From an uncultured Eubacterium sp. (lineage in GTDB: Bacteria > Bacillota_A > Clostridia > Lachnospirales > Lachnospiraceae): 11,454 nucleotides of DNA. The stretch spans positions 1 to 11,454 of the forward strand of contig CAJUSH010000063.1 in the NCBI GenBank assembly GCA_910589045.1, written 5' to 3'. Positions 6,779 to 11,454 of the stretch are shown here, piece by piece. The position numbers were made by a program, and so were the translations under genes. Numbering within the stretch: the first letter of the stretch is position 1; each line of letters starts with the position of its first letter. The notes under the pieces were generated by a model, which saw nothing but the letters and a program-made list of their open reading frames with translations, was not told where the DNA came from and made no database searches.

Positions 6779-7078
6779 ATGGCAGAAAGCTATAACGGAA
6801 TGGGAATCGGGATTTTTGAGATGGACAGCCTGTGCGGGGCATATGTGGCATTGGATGCGGCGGCAAAGGCGGCGGATGTGCGCATTCAGAGCGTGGAGCG
6901 GAACCGGTTGAAGAGCGGGGCCTGTGTGAAAATGAGAGGGCGCATCTCCGATGTGCGTGCGGCGATGGAGGCTGCCATCGCGGCGGGGGAAAAGCACGGG
7001 ACGGTGACGGCGCATCATGTGATCGCATCTCCGGCAGCGGATACGGAGATCGCGATGGCCATGACCATTTACAAATAG
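6779..7078 (+). CDS. BMC-domain shell protein, first copy
   Basis: About 99 residues, the size of a single-domain BMC-H protein; these form flat hexamers that tile bacterial microcompartment shells, with a pore at the six-fold axis. The fold signature is visible as GIGIFE (first strand), the helix ALDAAAKAADV, the pore-loop region RLKSGACVKMRGRISDVRAA (position of the usual GSG-VRGDV) and TAHHVIASP (position of the usual SVHVIPRP). It is divergent: Arg-Ile replaces the typical Asp-Val after RG. AGGAGG (6768-6773) favours the second of two tandem ATGs (6779, spacing 5) over 6776. It follows the membrane-protein gene closely and precedes a second BMC gene by 111 bases. No enzyme gene is nearby. 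The BMC assignment is by pattern and the function is unknown. Confidence 0.8.
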   Translation: MAESYNGMGIGIFEMDSLCGAYVALDAAAKAADVRIQSVERNRLKSGACVKMRGRISDVRAAMEAAIAAGEKHGTVTAHHVIASPAADTEIAMAMTIYK

Positions 7079-7093
7079 AAGCATGGATATAGC

Positions 7094-7152
7094 TTGTTCG
7101 GAACAAATTGGTGGTGTGCTTTGTGCGGGCACCGATGGAAAACCGGCACAAA
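7094..7152 (+). repeat. Two inverted repeats between the BMC genes
   Basis: TTGTTC-G-GAACAA (7094-7106) is a perfect 13-base palindrome. Just after it TTTGTGC (7120-7126) pairs with GCACAAA (7146-7152) around a 19-base loop. Neither is followed by a T run, so they are not terminators; an mRNA-processing, translation-balancing or operator role is possible. Confidence 0.5.
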
Positions 7153-7189
7153 AAGGGTTTCGGACAGTTACGGGAAGAGAGGATAGAGT

Positions 7190-7504
7190 ATGACATATGG
7201 TGCGTTTGGGTTGGTAGAGGTGCTCGGAAGTGCAAATGCGGTTTTGGTGGTAGACCAGATGTTAAAGACAGCAGACGTGGAGTTTCGGACCTGGGACACG
7301 AAATGCGGCGGACACGCAACGGTTTTTATGAGCGGTGATGTGGCAGCAGTCACCTCGGCGGTGGCGCGTGTGAGCGCGGAGCCTCTTTGCGATGTGGTGA
7401 CGTCCGCGGTGATTTCAAACCCTTCTGAGGAGACGATTCGTCTTGTGGAGGAAAGCGCGGTAAGAAACGGTTTTGCACCGGAAAAAGAAAAAGAGGAATC
7501 ATAA
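7190..7504 (+). CDS. BMC-domain shell protein, second copy
   Basis: 104 residues with a clearer BMC signature than its neighbour: AFGLVEVLGSANAVLVVDQMLKTADV (strand 1 and helix A, described in parts: FGLVEV at 6-11, DQMLKTADV at 22-30), pore loop KCGGH (38-42), TVFMSGDVAAV (44-54) and VISNP (74-78), then a short charged tail (EKEKEES). Cys39 sits next to the Gly-Gly of the pore loop, a position where some BMC proteins bring cysteines together at the symmetry axis to bind metal or Fe-S. Whether that happens here cannot be told. AGAGAGGA lies about six bases before the ATG. Together with the preceding gene it could form two kinds of hexamer, but no pentamer (EutN/CcmL type) gene, needed to close a classical shell, is visible. 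Confidence 0.88.
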   Translation: MTYGAFGLVEVLGSANAVLVVDQMLKTADVEFRTWDTKCGGHATVFMSGDVAAVTSAVARVSAEPLCDVVTSAVISNPSEETIRLVEESAVRNGFAPEKEKEES

Positions 7505-7505
7505 G

Positions 7506-7550
7506 ATCATCCCTGACAGTTTTTTTGCTGCCAGGGATGATTTCGTTTCG
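7506..7550 (+). terminator. Terminator of the BMC operon
   Basis: ATCATCCCTG (7506-7515) pairs perfectly with CAGGGATGAT (7532-7541), with a further CAG/CTG inside and a T-rich loop. The following TTCGTTTC is a modest T tract. It starts at the second base after the stop codon. Confidence 0.75.
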
Positions 7551-7611
7551 GCACATCGGCTTTTTATTTTCATATGAATATGAGCTAAGCGGCTGCGGGT
7601 AAAACGCGGAC

Positions 7612-7716
7612 CTACTCCCGCACGAACCGCTTTTCCAGCCGTCCCAGGAGAAAGTAGAGTAGCATCGCGATGATGCACAGGATTAAAATTGACAAAATCA
7701 CCCAGTCGAGCTTGAA
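7612..7716 (-). pseudogene. C-terminal fragment of a membrane protein, probably an ABC permease
   Basis: Read on the minus strand, 34 codons end at TAG (7612-7614). They encode FKLDW, one hydrophobic segment VILSILILCIIAMLLYFLLG, and the basic tail RLEKRFVRE. A last membrane helix followed by LEKR is typical of NitT/TauT-type (SsuC-like) ABC transporter permeases. Upstream of about 7716 the frame stays open but no longer looks membrane-like, so the gene seems to have been cut here by the mobile DNA on its right. The fragment is seen; the family is a moderate guess. Confidence 0.45.
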
Positions 7717-7740
7717 TCGTTGGTTGTGCAAACAGAGATT

Positions 7741-7827
7741 ATGGCTCTGCCCCGGAGCTTCAGGAGTAACGCGGGCGGATCGGCTGCATATATTAAAACT
7801 GATACAGACCGGGAGTTCATTGCTTGA
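7741..7827 (+). CDS. Tiny ORF or gene tail, 28 aa
   Basis: ATG to TGA, ending in AAYIKTDTDREFIA. I do not recognise it. The frame is open back to about 7693, so it may be the C-terminus of a longer gene lost at the element boundary. Its TGA overlaps the TTG start of the next small ORF (TTGA, 7824-7827), an arrangement typical of translational coupling. No good ribosome binding site precedes the ATG. Confidence 0.25.
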   Translation: MALPRSFRSNAGGSAAYIKTDTDREFIA

Positions 7828-7931
7828 AAGAGGATTTATTATTTGTATTCAAAAAGTTATTGGAGCAAAACAAGATTACGGTGAGCGAATATCACGAAGC
7901 GGTAAGGCTTATTTTAAAGCAGTGTTCGTAA
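7824..7931 (+). CDS. SHOCT-like small protein, 35 aa
   Basis: The product starts at TTG, overlaps the previous stop by four bases, and reads LLFVFKKLLEQNKITVSEYHEA then VRLILKQCS. The pattern L..LL....IT..EY..A...IL matches the short helical SHOCT-type modules encoded before serine recombinases, and resembles the ILSEEEYAEIDTALL part of the 8869-9051 product in the second cassette. It lies 45 bases upstream of the truncated recombinase. The absence of an ATG and the decayed surroundings leave it uncertain whether it is still expressed. Confidence 0.4.
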   Translation: MKEDLLFVFKKLLEQNKITVSEYHEAVRLILKQCS

Positions 7932-7976
7932 AATACAGCGGGGTTATTTGATTAAAAATATGGTCGGAGAAAATGA

Positions 7977-8303
7977 ATGATGGATCAAAAACCAAGAGCG
8001 GTATATTATTGCAGAGTCAGCACGGATGATGTGAATCAGGCGACATCGATCGTGAATCAGAAAGAGGCCGCGATCAATGTTATAGAGGAAAATCAATGGA
8101 TCTTGGTAGACGGATATGTAGAAGTGAAAACCGCTTCATTGATACAACGAACAGGGCAGAAAATTGAGAAAACTGCAGAAAGAAAGGCATCTGACGGTAT
8201 AAGAGCCGTGTCAGGTGCCATTTTTTTTCAGCGGGGCTGTGGTGCAGATGGAGAGGTGCTTTTGGATGAACCCCTCCACAAAAATCTGAACCCTCTGTTT
8301 TAG
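7977..8303 (+). pseudogene. Serine recombinase, N-terminal fragment
   Basis: The first 49 codons encode a resolvase-type catalytic N-terminus: PRAVYYCRVSTDD with nucleophile Ser15, then NQKEAAINVIEENQW and LVDGYVE. After about 8123 the sequence no longer resembles a recombinase; the catalytic arginines, recombinase domain and zinc ribbon, some 450 residues, are missing. The frame continues by chance through a terminator hairpin to a stop at 8301-8303. GGAGA lies six bases before the tandem ATG. It is a different recombinase subtype from the intact one at 9099, so the two cassettes are not simple duplicates. Confidence 0.75.
8186..8228 (+). terminator. Strong terminator after the recombinase fragment
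   Basis: GGCATCTGACGG (8186-8197) pairs with CCGTGTCAGGTGCC (8206-8219) with one G-T wobble and a two-base bulge, followed by A and eight T. It probably ended the original recombinase cassette before the internal deletion brought it close to the N-terminal fragment. Confidence 0.8.
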
Positions 8304-8318
8304 AACATTTGAACCCTC
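8267..8318 (+). repeat. Three short direct repeats TGAACCCTC
   Basis: TGAACCCCTC (8267-8276), TGAACCCTC (8287-8295) and TGAACCCTC (8310-8318) are spaced 20 and 23 bases apart; a related TTTGAAC follows at 8338. They lie in a gene-free stretch (about 8124-8468) between the two recombinase cassettes. Apart from the terminator I see nothing else there. They could be binding or recombination sites, or remnants of another element. Confidence 0.4.
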
Positions 8319-8468
8319 CCAAAGAAAAAGCGAAAGGTTTGAACACAAAAACGGCCGGGGCATAGTGACAAGCCGGTATTTCATAAGATGTCATGGAAGG
8401 CTTTCTGAAATATTAAAAATCTCATCAAAAAGCCCTTTGAAGCTTCGTATTGTAAGGAGGTGCTTTCC

Positions 8469-8882
8469 ATGACGGAGGAACAGAAGCAGCAGGTCATACG
8501 CCTTCGGAAAGAAGGCTGCGGCTATACGGCGGTTGCACATAACGTCGGGGTTTCTAAAGATACGGTCAAGAGCTTCTGCAGGCGAAACGGGCTGGCAGGA
8601 AAACTGGCGGCGGCTGCAAACACGCAGGCGACCGGCTGCAGGGAGTGCGGCAGGCCCCTGCAGCAGACGGAAGGGATGAAGCCCCGCGTGTTCTGCTGTG
8701 ATGTGTGCAGGGTAAAGTGGTGGCATGCGCATCCGGAGAAAATCAAACAGCGGGCGGTCTATGCGTTTACCTGCGCAGGCTGCGGGAAGCCGTTCACCGC
8801 ATATGGAAATTCCAAACGGAAATACTGCTCCCACGGATGCTATGTCAGGAGCCGGTTCAAAGGCGGTGATGAAGGTGCGTAA
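8469..8882 (+). CDS. HTH/zinc-ribbon protein of the recombinase operon
   Basis: 137 residues. An N-terminal helix-turn-helix (about 5-41: VIRLRKEGCGYTAVA, then NVGVSKDTVKSFCRR) is followed by two Cys-rich modules: Cys57/Cys60 with Cys77/Cys80, and Cys102/Cys105 with Cys120/Cys124, each suited to bind one zinc. This architecture is regularly found just ahead of large serine recombinases in Clostridia and is often labelled sigma-70-like in databases. It could regulate the operon or assist recombination as a DNA-binding partner; neither is shown here. TAAGGAGG (8453-8460) stands eight bases before the ATG at 8469, so I prefer it to the upstream GTG at 8460. Its 3' end overlaps the next gene by 14 bases. 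Confidence 0.8.
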   Translation: MTEEQKQQVIRLRKEGCGYTAVAHNVGVSKDTVKSFCRRNGLAGKLAAAANTQATGCRECGRPLQQTEGMKPRVFCCDVCRVKWWHAHPEKIKQRAVYAFTCAGCGKPFTAYGNSKRKYCSHGCYVRSRFKGGDEGA

Positions 8883-9051
8883 GGAGCAGTTTCAGGCCGA
8901 GCGGCTTTATCTGATGTCCCGTTCTGTGGCGAAATCCATGCTGAAAAAAGGCATTCTTTCAGAGGAGGAATATGCGGAAATTGATACGGCCTTGCTTAAA
9001 AAATACCGGCCGGTCTTAGGTACATTGCTGTCCGGAAAACCCCTGCTGTAA
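8869..9051 (+). CDS. SHOCT-like small protein
   Basis: 60 residues, helical and basic: VRKEQFQAERLYLMSRSVA, then MLKKGILSEEEYAEIDTALLKKYRP. The segment GILSEEEYAEIDTALL fits the short SHOCT-type module that commonly accompanies serine recombinases. The open frame extends upstream, but only the ATG at 8869 (or GTG at 8866) gives a protein without the shadow of the preceding gene; it overlaps that gene by 14 bases, which suggests translational coupling. The recombinase starts 47 bases downstream. The precise function is unknown; a role in oligomerisation or recombinase control is only a guess. Confidence 0.7.
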   Translation: MKVRKEQFQAERLYLMSRSVAKSMLKKGILSEEEYAEIDTALLKKYRPVLGTLLSGKPLL

Positions 9052-9098
9052 CTGCAGTGCGGCCTGGAAATCGATATTTGTGACGGGAGGAAAGTGCG

Positions 9099-10499
9099 AT
9101 GGCAAAGGTGATTACGATACCTGCTACTGTAAGCAGATATACAGCGGCGTCAGTCAACAACGGAAAAAAGCGGAAAGTGGCAGGCTATGCCCGTGTCAGC
9201 ACCGACCATGAGGAACAGCAGACCAGCTACGAGGCGCAGGTGGATTATTACACGAACTATATAAAGGGGCGTGAGGATTGGGAGTTCGTTTCTGTATATA
9301 CGGATGAAGGGATCAGTGCGACTTCCACGACAAAGCGCGAAGGTTTTAACAAAATGGTGGCGGATGCCCTGAACGGCCGCATTGACCTGATCATCACAAA
9401 GTCGGTGAGCCGCTTCGCGCGGAACACGGTGGACAGCCTGACGACCATTCGAAAGCTGAAGGAGCACAGGGTGGAGTGCTATTTTGAAAAGGAAAATATC
9501 TGGACCTTTGACAGCAAGGGCGAGCTGCTCCTGACGATCATGTCCTCTCTGGCACAGGAGGAGAGCCGTTCCATTTCGGAGAACGTCACATGGGGGCAGC
9601 GGAAGCGGTTTGCAGACGGCAAGGTCACGGTTCCGTTTAAGCGTTTCCTTGGCTATGACCGGGGAGCGGACGGGAACCTTGTCATAAACGAAGCGCAGGC
9701 GGCGGTTGTCCGGCGGATTTACGGGATGTTGCTGCAGGGGCGCTCGCCGTTTGCCATCGCAAACGTGCTGACGGAGGAAAAAATCCCGACTCCGGGCGGC
9801 AAGGAAACGTGGCACGGAAGCACGGTCCGCAGCATCCTCACGAACGAAAAATACAAGGGGGATGCGCTGCTGCAGAAGGTCTACACGGTGGATTTCCTTT
9901 CCAAAAAGAAAAAGATAAACGAGGGCGAGGTTCCGCAGTATTATGTGGAGCATAACCACGATGCCATCATAGAGCCGGCCGTATTTGACGAGGTGCAAAA
10001 GCAGATGGCTGCCCGACGGACCAAGGGCAGCCGGCAGAGCAGTGCGGGCATTTTTTCCGGCAAAATCAAATGCGGCGACTGCGGGGGCTGGTACGGCCCA
10101 AAGGTGTGGCATTCCAACGATAAATATCGCCGGGTGATCTGGCAGTGTAACCACAAATTTGACGGCGGGGAGAAGTGCGGCACACCGCATCTGGATGAGG
10201 AGACGATCAGGGGGCTTTTTAGAAAGGCGGTCAATATGCTGACCACGGAAACAGACGAGATCGCCGATAACTTCCGGGCCATCACAGGACAGCTGTTTTG
10301 CACGGGGGAGCCGGAAGCAAAGCAGGCGAAAAGGGAAGCGGTCGAAAGGTTCCTTGCCGGGCTGGAACGGCAGGGTGGCGTGGTCACGGAGTTTGATGAA
10401 GAGCAGTGGTACAGCCTGGTTGATTTTGTTACGGTTTTTAATAAGGAAGATATTCGATTTACGTTTCGGGATGGGACGGAGATAAAAGTAAAAAGTTGA
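9099..10499 (+). CDS. Large serine recombinase lacking the coiled-coil segment
   Basis: 466 residues. The resolvase catalytic domain (about 25-165) has GYARVSTDHEEQ with nucleophile Ser34 and Arg32, and SVSRFARN (102-109) with the catalytic arginines. The recombinase DNA-binding domain (about 180-300) includes FLGYD, PTPGG and ILTNEKYKGD. A zinc ribbon follows with Cys325/Cys328 and Cys350/Cys360. In family members of about 530 residues the zinc ribbon is followed by a long coiled coil before the conserved EFDxxLWYSLVDFVTV...FTFxDGTEI tail. Here the chain passes from NFRAITGQLFCTG almost directly to KREAVERFLAGLE, so some 60-70 residues appear to be missing in frame. GGGAGGAAAG precedes the ATG. 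The enzyme should excise and integrate the element; loss of the coiled coil may impair or deregulate that. Confidence 0.92.
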   Translation: MAKVITIPATVSRYTAASVNNGKKRKVAGYARVSTDHEEQQTSYEAQVDYYTNYIKGREDWEFVSVYTDEGISATSTTKREGFNKMVADALNGRIDLIITKSVSRFARNTVDSLTTIRKLKEHRVECYFEKENIWTFDSKGELLLTIMSSLAQEESRSISENVTWGQRKRFADGKVTVPFKRFLGYDRGADGNLVINEAQAAVVRRIYGMLLQGRSPFAIANVLTEEKIPTPGGKETWHGSTVRSILTNEKYKGDALLQKVYTVDFLSKKKKINEGEVPQYYVEHNHDAIIEPAVFDEVQKQMAARRTKGSRQSSAGIFSGKIKCGDCGGWYGPKVWHSNDKYRRVIWQCNHKFDGGEKCGTPHLDEETIRGLFRKAVNMLTTETDEIADNFRAITGQLFCTGEPEAKQAKREAVERFLAGLERQGGVVTEFDEEQWYSLVDFVTVFNKEDIRFTFRDGTEIKVKS

Positions 10500-10577
10500 A
10501 ATGGTATTTTAGGAAAATAAGGAACTGCTGCCCGGCAAAAGCGCGGTATACGCTGAAGAAGGGCAGAAGGGAGATGC

Positions 10578-10604
10578 GGTATATGGAATATACCTTATTT
10601 TTTT
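10578..10604 (+). terminator. Terminator after the recombinase operon
   Basis: GGTATAT-GGA-ATATACC is a perfect 7-bp stem, followed by TTATTTTTTT. Between the recombinase stop and this hairpin there is also CTGCCC (10528-10533) mirrored by GGGCAG (10561-10566). It separates the plus-strand operon from the convergent LysR gene. Confidence 0.75.
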
Positions 10605-10627
10605 CCGTTGGGGTGAGATAAAATTAG

Positions 10628-11410
10628 TCAACTGCAGGAAGTTTTTGTCACGATGGAAATAAATTTTTTCAGAAGAGGGCTTTGGGAGCTATTCTTAGAA
10701 AAGACGCCATAGGACAAAGGTTCACTGCCTGTTAAAGGAATTGCACGGATATCCGAGTTTATAAAATTCATCTGCGGCAGGACAGAGCAGCCGTAGCCGG
10801 CCCTAACAAGTGTAAGGAGTACCTGAAGGTTTTCACACATACAGGTGGATTCCGGCGGCATATGCTGTGAGATCTGATGCTGCATTTCCGCAACTTTGGA
10901 AGGGATTGCATAGGAGTTGCAGACAACGATATTCTCTAAATACAGTTCCTCTCTGGCAAGTTCTGACCTGGCAGCATAAGGATGTGCGGCGGGAACGATA
11001 CAGCACAAAGGTATCTGGAATAATTCCTTGTAGATGGTATCGTTCTTTATGGGAATATCATCCTGAAAGCCAAACAACAGATCCAGTTCATCCTGATAAA
11101 AGAGATTTAAAATAGACCTGTGAGGGATTATCTTCAAAGCCGGATAAAGCTGCGGCATCTGTTCCCGGCAGTTTTTCAGTATTTTGCAGAGCAGGTCCAG
11201 ATTGGCTTCGTTCTGGCAGCCGATGGTTAAAACCTGTATATTCGTATGCTGGTGGCGCTGTATTTTTTTCCGGGCCACATCCAGCCTTCCCATAACATTT
11301 TTTGCGTCTTCCAGAAAGCTGATCCCGGCAGGGGTAAGGGTAACCATCCGGGTGGTGCGGTGCAGGAGCTTTGTCCCCAGCTCGTTAAGCATTATTTCCA
11401 TGGTGGTCAA
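10628..11410 (-). pseudogene. LysR-type regulator with broken 5' end
   Basis: The minus-strand frame of 260 codons starts at a TTG (11410). It contains the end of a LysR winged HTH (ELGTKLLHRTTR then VTLTPAG, about 10-29), the linker helix (SFLEDAKNVMGRLDVARKKI) and a complete effector-binding domain (about 58-256; IGCQNEANLDLL, ELDLLFGF, VPAAHPYA, VRAGYGCSVLP). About 35 residues that should form the first helices of the HTH are missing. The bases upstream in this frame contain a TAA at 11417-11419 and the neighbouring frames give nothing LysR-like, so the gene is probably truncated or frameshifted near the window edge. Without the HTH it could not bind its operator. The rest of the gene is undamaged, which suggests a recent event. 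The effector is unknown. Confidence 0.65.
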
Positions 11411-11434
11411 CGCGCTTTATAACATTGTTGACCA
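11404..11434. repeat. 8-bp inverted repeat at the LysR break
   Basis: TGGTCAAC (11404-11411) and GTTGACCA (11427-11434) are perfect inverted copies around 15 bases. The LysR frame begins inside the left arm. It could be an operator, or the end of an element that removed the LysR N-terminus. Confidence 0.5.
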
Positions 11435-11454
11435 GATTTTTATCGGTCAGGGGG

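Larger units (their letters stand above)
7717..10604 (+). mobile_element. Serine-recombinase mobile region (decayed plus apparently intact cassette)
   Basis: The region carries two recombinase cassettes in tandem. The left one (about 7741-8228) is decayed and ends in a terminator. The right one (8469-10499) has an HTH/zinc-ribbon gene, a SHOCT-like gene and a large serine recombinase, followed by a terminator at 10578-10604. Left and right limits are approximate: the left is set by the broken membrane-protein gene, the right by the last terminator before the LysR gene. I found no convincing flanking direct repeat or att core by eye, and no cargo genes. Confidence 0.55.

Noticed and set aside
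6690..7319. Minus-strand frame of 209 codons across the BMC genes
   Set aside because: Its product is a Pro/Arg/Ser-rich low-complexity chain typical of antisense frames, while both BMC genes have ribosome binding sites and family patterns on the plus strand.
8080..8394. Minus-strand frame of 104 codons between the two recombinase cassettes
   Set aside because: It runs through a plus-strand terminator and repeats, matches no family I know and has no ribosome binding site.
8124..8460. Possible CRISPR-like array formed by the TGAACCCTC repeats
   Set aside because: Repeats are only 9-10 bases, three in number, with spacers of 10-14 bases and no cas gene; this does not fit a CRISPR array.
9150..10190. 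Long minus-strand open frame of 346 codons inside the recombinase
   Set aside because: GC-rich antisense frame of a clear serine recombinase, with no recognisable motif or ribosome binding site.

Overview
The window looks like chromosome from a Lachnospiraceae-type gut Firmicute. The supporting signs are an orthodox Spo0A, a bacterial glycogen synthase, a DUF5688-like protein (a family I associate with Lachnospiraceae), AGGAGG-type ribosome binding sites, and a serine-recombinase cassette of the kind common in these genomes. No species can be named from the sequence alone.

Layout, left to right. Positions 1-559 (minus) hold the ATPase of a lantibiotic-protection ABC exporter, cut by the window edge. 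Positions 560-1021 are decayed DNA with a piece of a flavin-reductase-like gene. Next come an alpha/beta hydrolase of the cinnamoyl-esterase type (1022-1861, plus), spo0A (2044-2838, plus) and glgA (2891-4333, plus), the last two close enough to be co-transcribed. A DUF5688-like gene (4328-5233, minus) converges on glgA with overlapping stop codons. An unknown 147-aa protein gene (5483-5926, minus) follows, with its own terminator. tRNA-Thr(CGT) (6056-6128, minus) has a clear promoter and terminator, and it sits back to back with the promoter of the most interesting unit.

That unit (6209-7550, plus) is a compact operon: a four-helix membrane protein followed by two different single-domain bacterial microcompartment (BMC) shell proteins, closed by a strong hairpin. 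No encapsulated enzyme, pentameric vertex protein or second transporter lies beside it. It is an orphan shell-protein locus with a membrane partner and is my main candidate for an undescribed system.

From about 7717 to 10604 lies mobile DNA. It begins by cutting into the C-terminal end of an integral membrane protein gene, probably an ABC permease (7612-7716, minus). A decayed cassette (two tiny overlapping ORFs and the N-terminus of a serine recombinase, ending at a strong terminator) is followed by an apparently intact one: an HTH/zinc-ribbon protein, a SHOCT-like small protein and a large serine recombinase. This recombinase seems to lack the coiled-coil segment normally present between its zinc ribbon and C-terminus. 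A LysR-type regulator (10628-11410, minus) without a readable DNA-binding N-terminus, starting inside an 8-bp inverted repeat, closes the window.
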